Source: CAIUMH01 sp963758555 (GTDB lineage Bacteria; Actinomycetota; Acidimicrobiia; Acidimicrobiales; RAAP-2). Taken from it: 64,000 nucleotides of DNA. The stretch is taken from NCBI GenBank assembly GCA_963758555.1, contig CAVWVW010000003.1, forward strand, positions 496,001 through 560,000, given 5' to 3'. Position numbers and translations under genes: made by a program. Under the pieces are notes generated by a model. It saw nothing but the letters and a program-made list of their open reading frames with translations, did no database searches and was not told the DNA's origin. Positions 51,325 to 60,600 of this stretch are shown piece after piece. Position 1 is the first letter of the stretch. The number at the start of each line of letters is the position of its first letter.

Positions 51325-51999
51325 ATGCTCAACGTCAAAGATCTCGACAAGACCTTCACCACCCCCGCTGGTGACGTCCACGCGGTTCGCAAGGTCACCT
51401 TCGTGGCCAACACCGGAGAGATGGTGGCGATCATCGGTCCCTCGGGTTCGGGTAAGTCGACCTTGCTGTCGCTGCTCGGGCTCTTGGACGCCCCTGACGC
51501 GGGCAGCATCGACCTCGACGGGACCGAGCTGGGCTCGCTGTCAGCCACGCTCCGCACCCAGTTTCGCTCTCGCCAAGTCGGCTTTGTGTTCCAGCAGTTC
51601 AACCTGATCCCCAACCTGAGCGCGCTCGAGAACGTGCTGCTCATCTTGGAGTACGCCGAGTGGCCGAAGGACGAGCGGGTCGCACGAGCGACCGAGATGC
51701 TCAACCTGGTGGGCCTCGACGGCTCCAAGCTCGAGCGCCGACCAGCGAGGCTCTCTGGTGGCGAGCAGCAGCGCGTGGCGATCGCGCGGGCCTTCGCCGC
51801 GCAGCCGCCGTTGATCCTGGCCGACGAGCCGACGGGCAGCCTCGATCGGGCGACGGGCCAGAAGATCGTCGAGCTGCTTCGGCGTACGGCGACCACGCAG
51901 GGAGCCACCGTGCTCGTGGTCACCCACGACGACCGAGTCGCTGCCCAGGCTGATCGTCGTTTCGAGATCGAAGACGGGTGGCTCGCCGAGCTGCCCTAG
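51325..51999 (+). CDS. LolD/MacB-type ABC ATPase
   Basis: 224 residues. Walker A GPSGSGKST, the QFNLIPNLSALENV Q-loop, signature LSGGEQQRVAIAR, and Walker B ILADEPTGSLD, with THDD switch. It starts directly after the permease stop (TAGATG), so both are one operon. It is the ATPase partner of that permease. Confidence 0.92.
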   Translation: MLNVKDLDKTFTTPAGDVHAVRKVTFVANTGEMVAIIGPSGSGKSTLLSLLGLLDAPDAGSIDLDGTELGSLSATLRTQFRSRQVGFVFQQFNLIPNLSALENVLLILEYAEWPKDERVARATEMLNLVGLDGSKLERRPARLSGGEQQRVAIARAFAAQPPLILADEPTGSLDRATGQKIVELLRRTATTQGATVLVVTHDDRVAAQADRRFEIEDGWLAELP

Positions 52000-52039
52000 C
52001 GAACCGGGCCGTACCGGGCTTGTTGCGAATCCCTTGCAG

Positions 52040-52056
52040 TTGCCGTACGGTGGCAA
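52040..52056 (+). promoter_or_regulatory. Dyad upstream of the NiCoT permease
   Basis: TTGCC (52040-52044) and GGCAA (52052-52056) are inverted arms, with the inner CCGTACGG palindrome (52043-52050). It lies 34-50 bp before the ATG and could be an operator or a short hairpin. Not assigned to a regulator. Confidence 0.35.
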
Positions 52057-52089
52057 GAGCCACCTGACGAGGGACGAGGGACTCACTCG

Positions 52090-53268
52090 ATGGCCGATCT
52101 CCGGGGCCGCTTGACGACAATCCGACACGGGCTCACCCGGGCTGAGTGGACCAAGGTCGCCGCCATGGCAGCGACCATCGTGGTCCTCAACGTGGTGGGC
52201 TGGTCGTTGCTGGCAGCCGCCAGCGGCCACTTCCACACCTCGAAGTATGAGGTCTTCGGCTTTGGCACGGGCATCCTCGCCTACACGCTCGGGATGCGCC
52301 ACGCCTTCGACGCCGACCACATCGCGGCCATTGACAACACGACGCGCAAGCTGATCCAGGACGGAGGGCGCCCTCTCAGCGTGGGCTTCTGGTTCTCGCT
52401 CGGGCACTCCTCGATCGTCTTCGTCCTCGCCTTCTTGCTCAACTTCGGCATCAGAGCGCTGAACCTGGCGGTGTCCAACGGCTCCTCGTCGCTGCACAAG
52501 TGGACCGGGATCATCGGCACGACGGTCTCAGGCACCTTCCTCTTCCTGATCGGGATCATCAACCTGGTGGTGCTCGCCTCGATCATCAAGGTCATGCGAG
52601 AGATGCGCCAGGGCCGCTACGACGACGAGGAGCTCGAGCGCCAGCTGGCATCGAGAGGCTTCATGAACCGGCTCCTGGGCGGGTTCTCGAAGCGCGTGGA
52701 CAAGCCCTGGAAGATGTACCCGATCGGGGCGCTCTTCGGTCTCGGCTTCGACACCGCCACCGAGGTGGGGCTCTTGGTGCTGGCCGGCACCGCGGTGGTG
52801 GGCGGCCTGCCCTTCTACGCCGTGATGTCGCTGCCGATCCTGTTCGCAGCGGGCATGTGCCTGCTCGACACGATCGACGGCTGCTTCATGAACTTCGCCT
52901 ATGACTGGGCCTTCGCCAAGCCGATTCGCAAGATCTACTACAACCTCACCATCACCGGGCTGAGCGTCTTCGTGGCCCTCTTCATCGGGACGGTCGAGAT
53001 CGCCGGGCTGATCGCCACCCAAGAGCACGCCTCGGGCGGCCTCTGGAGCGTCATCGAGGCGTTCAACATCAACCGGGCCGGCTTCATCATCGTGGGCGTC
53101 TTCGTGCTCACCTGGATCGTTGCCCTGGCCGTCTGGAAGTTCGCCAAGATCGAGGCGCGCTGGGAGCAGAGCCTCGCCACCGCCGACGCTTCGGTGGCGG
53201 TGCTGCCCGAGCGCTCCTTGAGCGGCGGCTCACCCCACGACGAGGTGTTCCAAGGAGCAGCAAGCTGA
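52090..53268 (+). CDS. Nickel/cobalt permease, NiCoT family
   Basis: 392 residues with about eight TM helices. The diagnostic HX4DH motif is HAFDADHI in LGMRHAFDADHIAAIDN, and other conserved segments are FSLGHSSIVF and LGFDTATEVGLL. It imports Ni2+ or Co2+ across the inner membrane. Cobalt uptake would serve the cobalamin needed by the NrdJ of this genome, but metal preference cannot be read. Confidence 0.92.
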   Translation: MADLRGRLTTIRHGLTRAEWTKVAAMAATIVVLNVVGWSLLAAASGHFHTSKYEVFGFGTGILAYTLGMRHAFDADHIAAIDNTTRKLIQDGGRPLSVGFWFSLGHSSIVFVLAFLLNFGIRALNLAVSNGSSSLHKWTGIIGTTVSGTFLFLIGIINLVVLASIIKVMREMRQGRYDDEELERQLASRGFMNRLLGGFSKRVDKPWKMYPIGALFGLGFDTATEVGLLVLAGTAVVGGLPFYAVMSLPILFAAGMCLLDTIDGCFMNFAYDWAFAKPIRKIYYNLTITGLSVFVALFIGTVEIAGLIATQEHASGGLWSVIEAFNINRAGFIIVGVFVLTWIVALAVWKFAKIEARWEQSLATADASVAVLPERSLSGGSPHDEVFQGAAS

Positions 53269-53407
53269 GCGTCGTGTCGAGAGCGATCGCTCCCTTCCCT
53301 CGCCGGTTCTCGAGCCAGAGGCTTCGACTCTCACGAGACCAGCCGCACGGGCGTCCACGCCTGGCGAGCTTCCCAGTCAGCCCCACGTCGAGCGAGGAGA
53401 GTCCCCG

Positions 53408-53710
53408 ATGAGCAAGAGCCTGTCGTTCCACTTCACTGTCGGGAGCGCCGAGCCGCACCTGGTCACGTTCTCGTTCGACCAGACGTGGGGCAACCTCGTG
53501 ATCACGGTGGACGATGAGGTGGTGGTCAAGAAGTTCCAGATGTTCAGCTTCAAGACCACCGACGAGCACGCCTTCAGCGTCGGGAAGATCGAGCGTCACG
53601 ACGTGCTGATCCGAAAGTCGCGAGAGCGCTGGTTCGGTGGCTTCCAGCCTCAGTCGTGTGAGGCTTTCATCGACGGACGTCCCTGCGCCGTGGAGTGGGA
53701 CGAGACCTAG
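53408..53710 (+). CDS. Conserved-looking hypothetical protein
   Basis: 100 residues, beta-rich: FHFTVGSAEPHLVTFSFDQTWGNLVITVDDEVVVKKF and a Trp-containing end (RERWFGGFQPQSCEAFIDG). No signal peptide, no TM helix, no motif recognised. It has GAGGAGA before its ATG. Confidence 0.6.
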   Translation: MSKSLSFHFTVGSAEPHLVTFSFDQTWGNLVITVDDEVVVKKFQMFSFKTTDEHAFSVGKIERHDVLIRKSRERWFGGFQPQSCEAFIDGRPCAVEWDET

Positions 53711-53797
53711 CAGCGAGAGGCCGTGGGGCTTCGTCGCCCTCAGGGCGCCGCACCCTCTCGTGCGCGCTGTGCCGCGGGTGTGAAGCTCAGAGGACCC

Positions 53798-54466
53798 CTA
53801 CCAGGTGTTCCAGTGGATGATCTCGTCGGGCTCGGGGCGGAGCGCGGGCTTGAACTCGGTCCCCTTGGTGAAGGCCAGCGGGGTGAGGACTGCTTGGGCC
53901 ACCGTGTCGTAGGGGATGCCCACGATGTCGGCGACGTCTCGCTCGCGCGAGAGGTGCATGGCTGTCCAGGCCGTGCCGAGCCCGCGGGCACGCGCCGCGA
54001 GCATGAAGCTCCAGGTGGCCGGCAGCACGTTGCCCATGGCCCTCGTCGCTGAGGCTCGATCGCTGCCCTCGTTGCAGGCCAGCACGAGCACGGGGGCGTC
54101 GCCCAGGTGCTCCCCGAGGAAGTCCGCTGAGCTCGCCACGCGCCGCTGCTGGGCCTCCTCGGCGGCGTCATCGCTCGAGATCCTCCCGGCGTAGAGCGGC
54201 GAGCTCTTGTAGAGCTCGTAGCACTCGGCGTAGATCTGACCGATGGCGTGGCGCGTCGCCTCCTCGGTGATCACCACGAAGCGCATGGTGACCACGTTGG
54301 AGCCCGAGGGGGCCTGGAGAGCAAGCGCCACGCACTCGCGGATGAGCGCATCGGGCACAGGTCGGGTGAGGTCGAGGCGCTTGCGCACGGCCCTGGTGGT
54401 TGAGAGCAGCTGGTCGGGATCCAAGTTGAGCAACGTCACGTGTCGAGTGTACGAGCGGGTGCTCAC
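53798..54466 (-). CDS. Nitroreductase-family protein
   Basis: 222-residue FMN-type nitroreductase. The opening TTRAVRKRLDLTRPVPDALIRECVALALQAPSGSNV is the FMN-binding front, and IVGIPYDTVAQAVLTPLAF the later flavin-contact strand. It reduces nitro groups or flavins with NAD(P)H. The start is uncertain: GTG 54466 adds ten residues before the conserved LNLDPDQLL region. Confidence 0.85.
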   Translation of the reverse strand: MSTRSYTRHVTLLNLDPDQLLSTTRAVRKRLDLTRPVPDALIRECVALALQAPSGSNVVTMRFVVITEEATRHAIGQIYAECYELYKSSPLYAGRISSDDAAEEAQQRRVASSADFLGEHLGDAPVLVLACNEGSDRASATRAMGNVLPATWSFMLAARARGLGTAWTAMHLSRERDVADIVGIPYDTVAQAVLTPLAFTKGTEFKPALRPEPDEIIHWNTW

Positions 54467-54539
54467 GGCGGGGCGCCCAGCGCGTGCCGTTGCTCGCGTG
54501 CTCGAAGACGACTCAGACCGAGCTCCGCAGTGCTCTCAG

Positions 54540-54613
54540 TCGGGGAGGCGGGACTTGAACCCGCGGCCTCTGCGTCCCAAACGCAGCGCGCTACCAAGCT
54601 GCGCCACTCCCCG
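54540..54613 (-). tRNA. tRNA-Pro (TGG)
   Basis: Minus-strand cloverleaf. The acceptor CGGGGAG pairs with CTCCCCG, the anticodon stem CTGCG/CGCAG closes the loop TTTGGGA, anticodon TGG, and T-arm GCGGG-TTCAAGT-CCCGC. Confidence 0.92.
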
Positions 54614-54618
54614 TGGTC

Positions 54619-54644
54619 CTGGCAGCGACTCGCGTCGCTGCCAG
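54619..54644 (-). terminator. Hairpin after the giant repeat gene
   Basis: CTGGCAGCGAC (54619-54629) and GTCGCTGCCAG (54634-54644) form a perfect 11-bp stem with a TCGC loop. It lies 56 bp past the giant gene's stop on the minus strand and just upstream of tRNA-Pro. Confidence 0.65.
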
Positions 54645-54699
54645 AGGACGACTCAGCCTACCGGGCCGCCGTGCTGGTCTTCGAGCATCACGATTCCGA

Positions 54700-57600
54700 T
54701 CAGGTCCGTCGACGCCGGCGCTCGATGAGCACGAGCGTGGCACCGAGCATCACAGCCAGCACGCCGCCGCTCCCGATGAGCAGCGCATTGAACCCCGTGA
54801 AGGCCAAGCCGCCGCCAGGGCCCACGGGGCCCACAGGTGCCACGGTCGCCAAGCTCACCTCGCCCGCCATGCCCGAGCTCAGCGTGGTGGCGCCCAGGTA
54901 GTGCGGTCCCGTGAAGACGTCAGACCAGCTGTAGCAGCCTGCGGCGGGGAGGGTCTCGGCGGGGGTCGGATACGTACCGGCCGCCGAGGTCGTGATCGTC
55001 CCGGAGGCCATCGTGCTCGTCGCTGCCCATGAGACGCCGTTGCAGGTCCCGTCGGCGGCCACCGGGACCGGGCCGACCAGCCTCCAGGCGACCGTGCCCG
55101 GCAGGCCGGCGGTGCCACCGACCGTGACGTTGTCGTGGATGGCGGTGCCGACCGTCGTCGACGAGACAGAGGCGTGGGTGACGAGGGTGGCCGGATCGAG
55201 GAGCACCGAGGTCTCCTGGGAGATCCCAGGGGTCGTCGTGAGCGAGAGGCTGTCGGCGGTGGCGGCCAAGGTCTCGGTGAAGGTGTAGCAACCGACCGCC
55301 GACAAGGCGGTCGAAGGAGTCTCATAGGTGCCGTCACCGGTCACCGTGAGGGTGCCGGAGCTCAAGGTCGGTGCCGCGCTCCAGTCGACCGTGGCGCACG
55401 AGGAGCCGTGGGGTGCCATGGGTCCGAGCAGCGTCCAGGTCATCGGGGCGCTGGCGGGAGCGCCGCCACCTGTGCCGATGCCCGATCCCGACACCGTGAT
55501 CGTGTCCCGGGTGGACTTCGACGTGGTCGAGTGGGCGGTGAAGGGAGCGACCGTGGTGATCACCGGCTGGTGCGGCTGGACGAGGGTGATCTCGGACGTG
55601 TCGCCCGCGTTGATGGTGGTGGTGCCCGGGAACGTGCCGGAGAGCTGATCGGTCCAGCTGTAGCACCCGAGGTCATCGACCACCACAGGACCGGTGGTCA
55701 CGGAGCCGTTGGACGTGATCGGGACCGAACCTGAGCTGAGGGTGGGAGCCCCGGCCCAGCTGACGGCGGCGCACGAGTTGGCGATCGGTGCCACCGGTCC
55801 GACGAGGGTCCATGCCAGCGTGCCCGAGTCGGAGGGCCCCATGCCCTCGATGGACACGGCGTCGGAGATCGAGGCGTGTGGGAAGACCGTCGCCGACGAG
55901 GTCAGCGTGGTGACCTCAGGCGCTGCGGGGACCGAGGCGGTCTCCGAGACCACGCCCACGGGGGCAGTGACGGCCACCGAGTCGGACGTCCCAGCCAGGG
56001 TCTCCTCGTAGGAGTAGCAGCTGCCGAGCTGCAGGGCGGGCGAGGTGGTGGTCGAGTAGGTGCCGTTGCCGGTCACCATGATGGTGCCCGAGTCAGCGGT
56101 GGGCGCCCCGACCCAGCTGACGGTGGCGCACGAGTTGGCGATCGGTGCCACGGGTCCGAACAGCGTCCAGTTGAGCGACGTGGTGCTCGGGGCCCCTCCT
56201 CCGGCACCGAGGTTGGTGCCCGCGACCACGATCGAGTCGGTGGCCGTCTCGTCGCCGGTCGCCACGGAGGTCTTGATGGTGGTGGCGAGCGTGGGGACGA
56301 GTGGCTCCGTGGCGAAGATCTCGGTCGGGGACGCGCCCGCGGCGATCGTCGTCGGGCTGTTCAGGTTCGCACCGGTGATGGTCTCGGCCCAGCTGTAGCA
56401 ACCGGGCGTGGTCACGTGCGTGCCAGCCGTCGGGACGGTCAGACCGCTCTGGTCGCCGGTGAAGCTCTGGGTGCCCGAGGCGAGCGGCGTCGCCGCAGCG
56501 GTGCTCCAGGTGGCACCGCTCACGCTCGAGCAGTCGTTGGCCACCGGGGGCGTGACGGGTCCGACCAGCGACCAGGCGATGGAGCCGGCGTTGCCGTCGG
56601 TGCCCGAGAGGACGACGGAGTCCGACACGCTGGCTCGTGGGTTCGGCGTCGGTTGGTTGGCCGTGGTCGCGATGGCGACGTTCGAGAGGTCGAAGGACTC
56701 GCTGGGCAGGCCGAGGGCGGTCTCGGGGACTGCTGCGGTGTGGGCGGTGGCGGCCAGCTGGCTGGTGTACGTGTAGCAGCCAGCACCTTCGTTCACGGTC
56801 GAGACCGGCGTGCTGTTGCCCGCAGGCGAGCCGTTGACGACGTTGAGCGTCCCAGAGTCGATCGGCGTGGTGAAGCTGGCCCAGCTGATCCCGGCGCAGG
56901 TCCCAGGGCTGACCGGAGTGGCCGGTCCGTAGAGCCGCCACGTCAAGGCGGTCGACGCTGCTCCGCCGCTGAGGCCGAGGTCGGTGTTGGCGATGCTGAT
57001 GGCGTCGCTCGAGGTGTTCGCACTGCCCGTGAGCACGTTGGTGGCCGTCGTCGTGACCAAGGGCACGTACGGATCGAGCTCGACGATCTCGGTCGGGGAC
57101 GTGCCCGCGGCGATCGTGGTCGGGCTGTTCAGGTTGTTGCCGGTGAAGGTCTCAGCCCAGCTGTAGCACCCCGGCGTGCCGATGGTCGTGCCCGTGGTGG
57201 GCACGGTCACCGTGCCGTCGCCGGTGAAGCTCTGGGTGCCCGAGGCGAGCGGCGTGGCCGCAGCGGTGCTCCAGGTGGCACCGCTCACGCTCGAGCAGTC
57301 GTTGGCCACCGGGGGCGTGACGGGTCCGACCAGCGACCACGCGATGGAGCCGGCGTTGCCGTCGGTGCCCGAGATGACGACGGAGTCCGACACGCTCGAC
57401 GGTCCTGAGGTCACCGCCGGGTTGGGCGATGGCGTGGTGGAGGTGGTGACTGCAGCGACGGGGGAGAGCAGGTAGGACTCGGTGGTGAGGCCCAAGGTGG
57501 TCTCCGACACCGCCGCGGTGTCCGTGGTGGCGGCCATCTGGCTCGTGTAGGTGTAGCAGCCTGCACCTTCGTTCACGGTCGAGACCGGCGTGGTGTTGCC

Positions 57601-60600
57601 GGCGGGCGAGCCGTTGACGACGTTGAGCGTCCCCGAGTCGATTGGTGTGGTGAAGCTCGCCCAGCTGATCCCGGCGCAGGTCCCAGGGGTCACCGGGGTG
57701 GCCGGTCCGTAGAGCCGCCAGGTCAGCGCGGCAGACGCCGGCGCGCCGCCCCCGGCCCCAAGGTCGGTGTTGGAGATGGTGAGGGCGTCGCTCGACGTGT
57801 TTGCCGTACCGGAGAGCACCGTCGACGCCGTGCTGCTGAGCGCAGGGACGAAGGGATCAACACGGAAGATCTCGGAGGGAGAGGTGCCGGCCGCGACCGT
57901 CGTCGGGCTGCTCAGGTTGTTGCCTGTGATCGCCTCGGCCCAGCTGTAGCAACCAGGCGTGGTCACGCTCGAGCCAGCCGTCGGCACCACGAGTCCCACC
58001 TGGTTCCCGGTGAAGAGCTGTGTCCCCGAGTGGAGCGGCGTTGCCGCAGCGGTGCTCCAGGTGGTACTGCTCACGCTGGAGCAGTCGTTGGCGACCGGGG
58101 GCGCGACGGGTCCGACCAGCGACCACGCGATCGAGCCGGCGTTGCCGTCGGTGCCCGAGATGGTGACGGCGTCCGTCACCGCTGAGCGAGGGTTGGCGGT
58201 GGTCTGGTTGGCCACCGTCGTCATCGCCACTGGCGAGAGGACGAAGGACTCGCTGGCCTGGCCCAGGGCGGACTCCGGCACGGCTGTGGTGTCGGTCGTG
58301 GCAGCCAGCTGGCTGGTGTAGGTGTAGCAACCTGGTCCTTGCGTGATGGTGGTCGAGGGTGTGGTGTTGCCGGCTGGCGAGCCGTTGGCCACGTTGATCG
58401 TGCTGGTGGCGATCGGCACCGTGAAGCTTGCCCAGCTGATGCCGCTGCACGAGCCCGGGGTCACTGGGGTGGCCGGTCCATAGAGCCGCCAGGTCAGCAC
58501 GGCCGTGGCCGGTCCACCGATGCCGGTGCCAAGGTCTGAGCTGCCGATGGTGATCGCGTCCTTGGCCGTGTTGGCGTTGCCCGAGAGCACCGTCGAGGCG
58601 GACGTGGCCACGGTGGGCACGTACGGGTCGACCCGGAAGATCTCCGTCGCTGACGAGCCCGCGGCGATGGTCTGTGGGCCCAGGAAGTGGTTGCCCGTGA
58701 TGGTCTCGGCCCAGCTGTAGCAGCCCGGCGTCGTCACGGTGGTGCCGGCGGCCGGAACCGTGAGGTTGGTCTGGTTGCCCGTGAAGGCCTGGGTGCCCGC
58801 GCGGAGTGGAAGGGCAGCCGCTGCGGTCCAGGCCGAGCCAGTCACCGAGCTGCAGTCGTTCGGCGTGGGTGGCGTGACGGGGCCGACCAGGGTCCAGGCG
58901 ATCGAGCCGGCGTTGCCGCTGGTGTTCGAGATGGTGACGGCGTCAGAGACGCTGAGCCTCGGATTGGTGGTGGCTTGCTTGGCTGTGGTCGAGATGCCCA
59001 GTGGAGGGGTGATCTCGAAGGTCTCGGCGGCGACGCCCAGGGCGGACTCAGGGACCGCCAGGGTGTCGGTGGTCGCCGCCAGCGCGCTGGTGTAGGTGTA
59101 GCAACCGACGCCCGAGAGCGTCGCTGCCTGGGTGGTGTTGCCTGCTGGAGACCCGTTGACGACGTTGATCGTGTTGGAGGTGAGCAGCGGCGCCGTCGCC
59201 CACACGATCCCCGCACAGGTTCCCGCGGTGACGGGAGCGACGGGCCCGTAGAGCTTCCAGGTCAGCACGGCGGAGCTCGGAGCGCCGTTCGGACCACCGA
59301 GGTCGGTGCCCGAGATGGTGACCTTGTCCGTTGAGGTGTTGGTGCCCGCCGAGAAGAGCGGGGTGCCGACGGTGGCGATCGTTGGGTGGTAGGGCTGGAC
59401 CGAGAAGATCTCGGTGGCCGACGAGCCCGCGGCGACCGTCACGGGTGCCAGGAAGTTCGGGCCGGTGACGGTCTCCGCCCAGCTGTAGCAGCCCGGCGCA
59501 CCTGAGACCACAGGTGCCGTGGGCACCTGCAAGTGGGTCTGATCGCCTGTGAAGACCTGGGTGCCTGACTGCAGGGTGGCGGTGGCCGACCAGGTCGATG
59601 AGGGCACCGTCGAGCAGTCGGTGGTGCCATCGGTGCCCGAGACCGGACCGACGAGGGACCAGGCGATCGTGCCGGAGAAGCCGTTGGTGTTCGAGAGGCT
59701 CACCGAGTCCGAGACCGAGGTCCTCGCGGATGGGGTCGCTTGCCCGGCCGTGGTAGCGACCGTCGGGCCGTTGGCCAGCTGGAAGGTCTCTGAGGCGATG
59801 CCCTTGGCGGACTCGGGGACTGCCTCGGTGTCCGTGGTCGCATCGAGGCTGTTGGTGTACGTGTAGCAGCCCGGTGTCGTCAAGGTGGCCGAGTCGCCCG
59901 TCTGGGTGTAGCCGTTGGCCACCTGTGAGGTGCCCGAGTCGAAGGGGGTGGGGAAGGCCGTCCAGTCGACGTCGGCGCACGAGCCGCTGCCCGGCAGCGG
60001 TGCGGGACCGTAGAGGTTCCAGTGCAAGGTGGCTGTCGCCGGAGCACCGCCTCCGGTCCCGAGGTCGGTGTTGTTGACCTCAACCCCATCTTGGGCGACG
60101 TTCGAGTTCGGCAAGGCTCCCGTGATGATCGTCGGGGAGTAGGGGGTCACCAGGATCGTCTCGTTGGCTGAGCCGGCCAGGAGCGAGCTCGAACCCGCTG
60201 CGCTGGTGTACGAATCGACCCAGCTGTAGCACCCAGGGGCGCCGACGGTGGCGGGTCCTGTGACCACCACGCCGTCGGCAGCCGGGGTGGCTTGCGTACC
60301 GCTGGCCACGGTGGTCGCTGCGTCCCAGTCACCGGCGGTGACGGAGGTGCAGTCGTTGGCGATCGGGGGCGAGACGGGACCGACCAGCGACCAGTCGAGT
60401 GAGCCGAAGTTGCCGTCGGAGCCGATGATGCCCACGTTGTCGTAGACGGGCGTCGTCGAGCGAGCGAGGAGCGTGGTGGCCGAGGTGGCGCTGCTGAGCA
60501 CCGGCCCACCAGTCAGCGAGGTGATGCCGACCTTCGGCGGCTCGGAGAGGGGGAGCTTGAGACTCGGGTTGGTGGCGTCGGTCGCCACGGTGACCGCGCT

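Noticed and set aside
54850..60530. CRISPR array
   Set aside because: The repeats are ~380 bp, coding and in frame, with no unique spacers.
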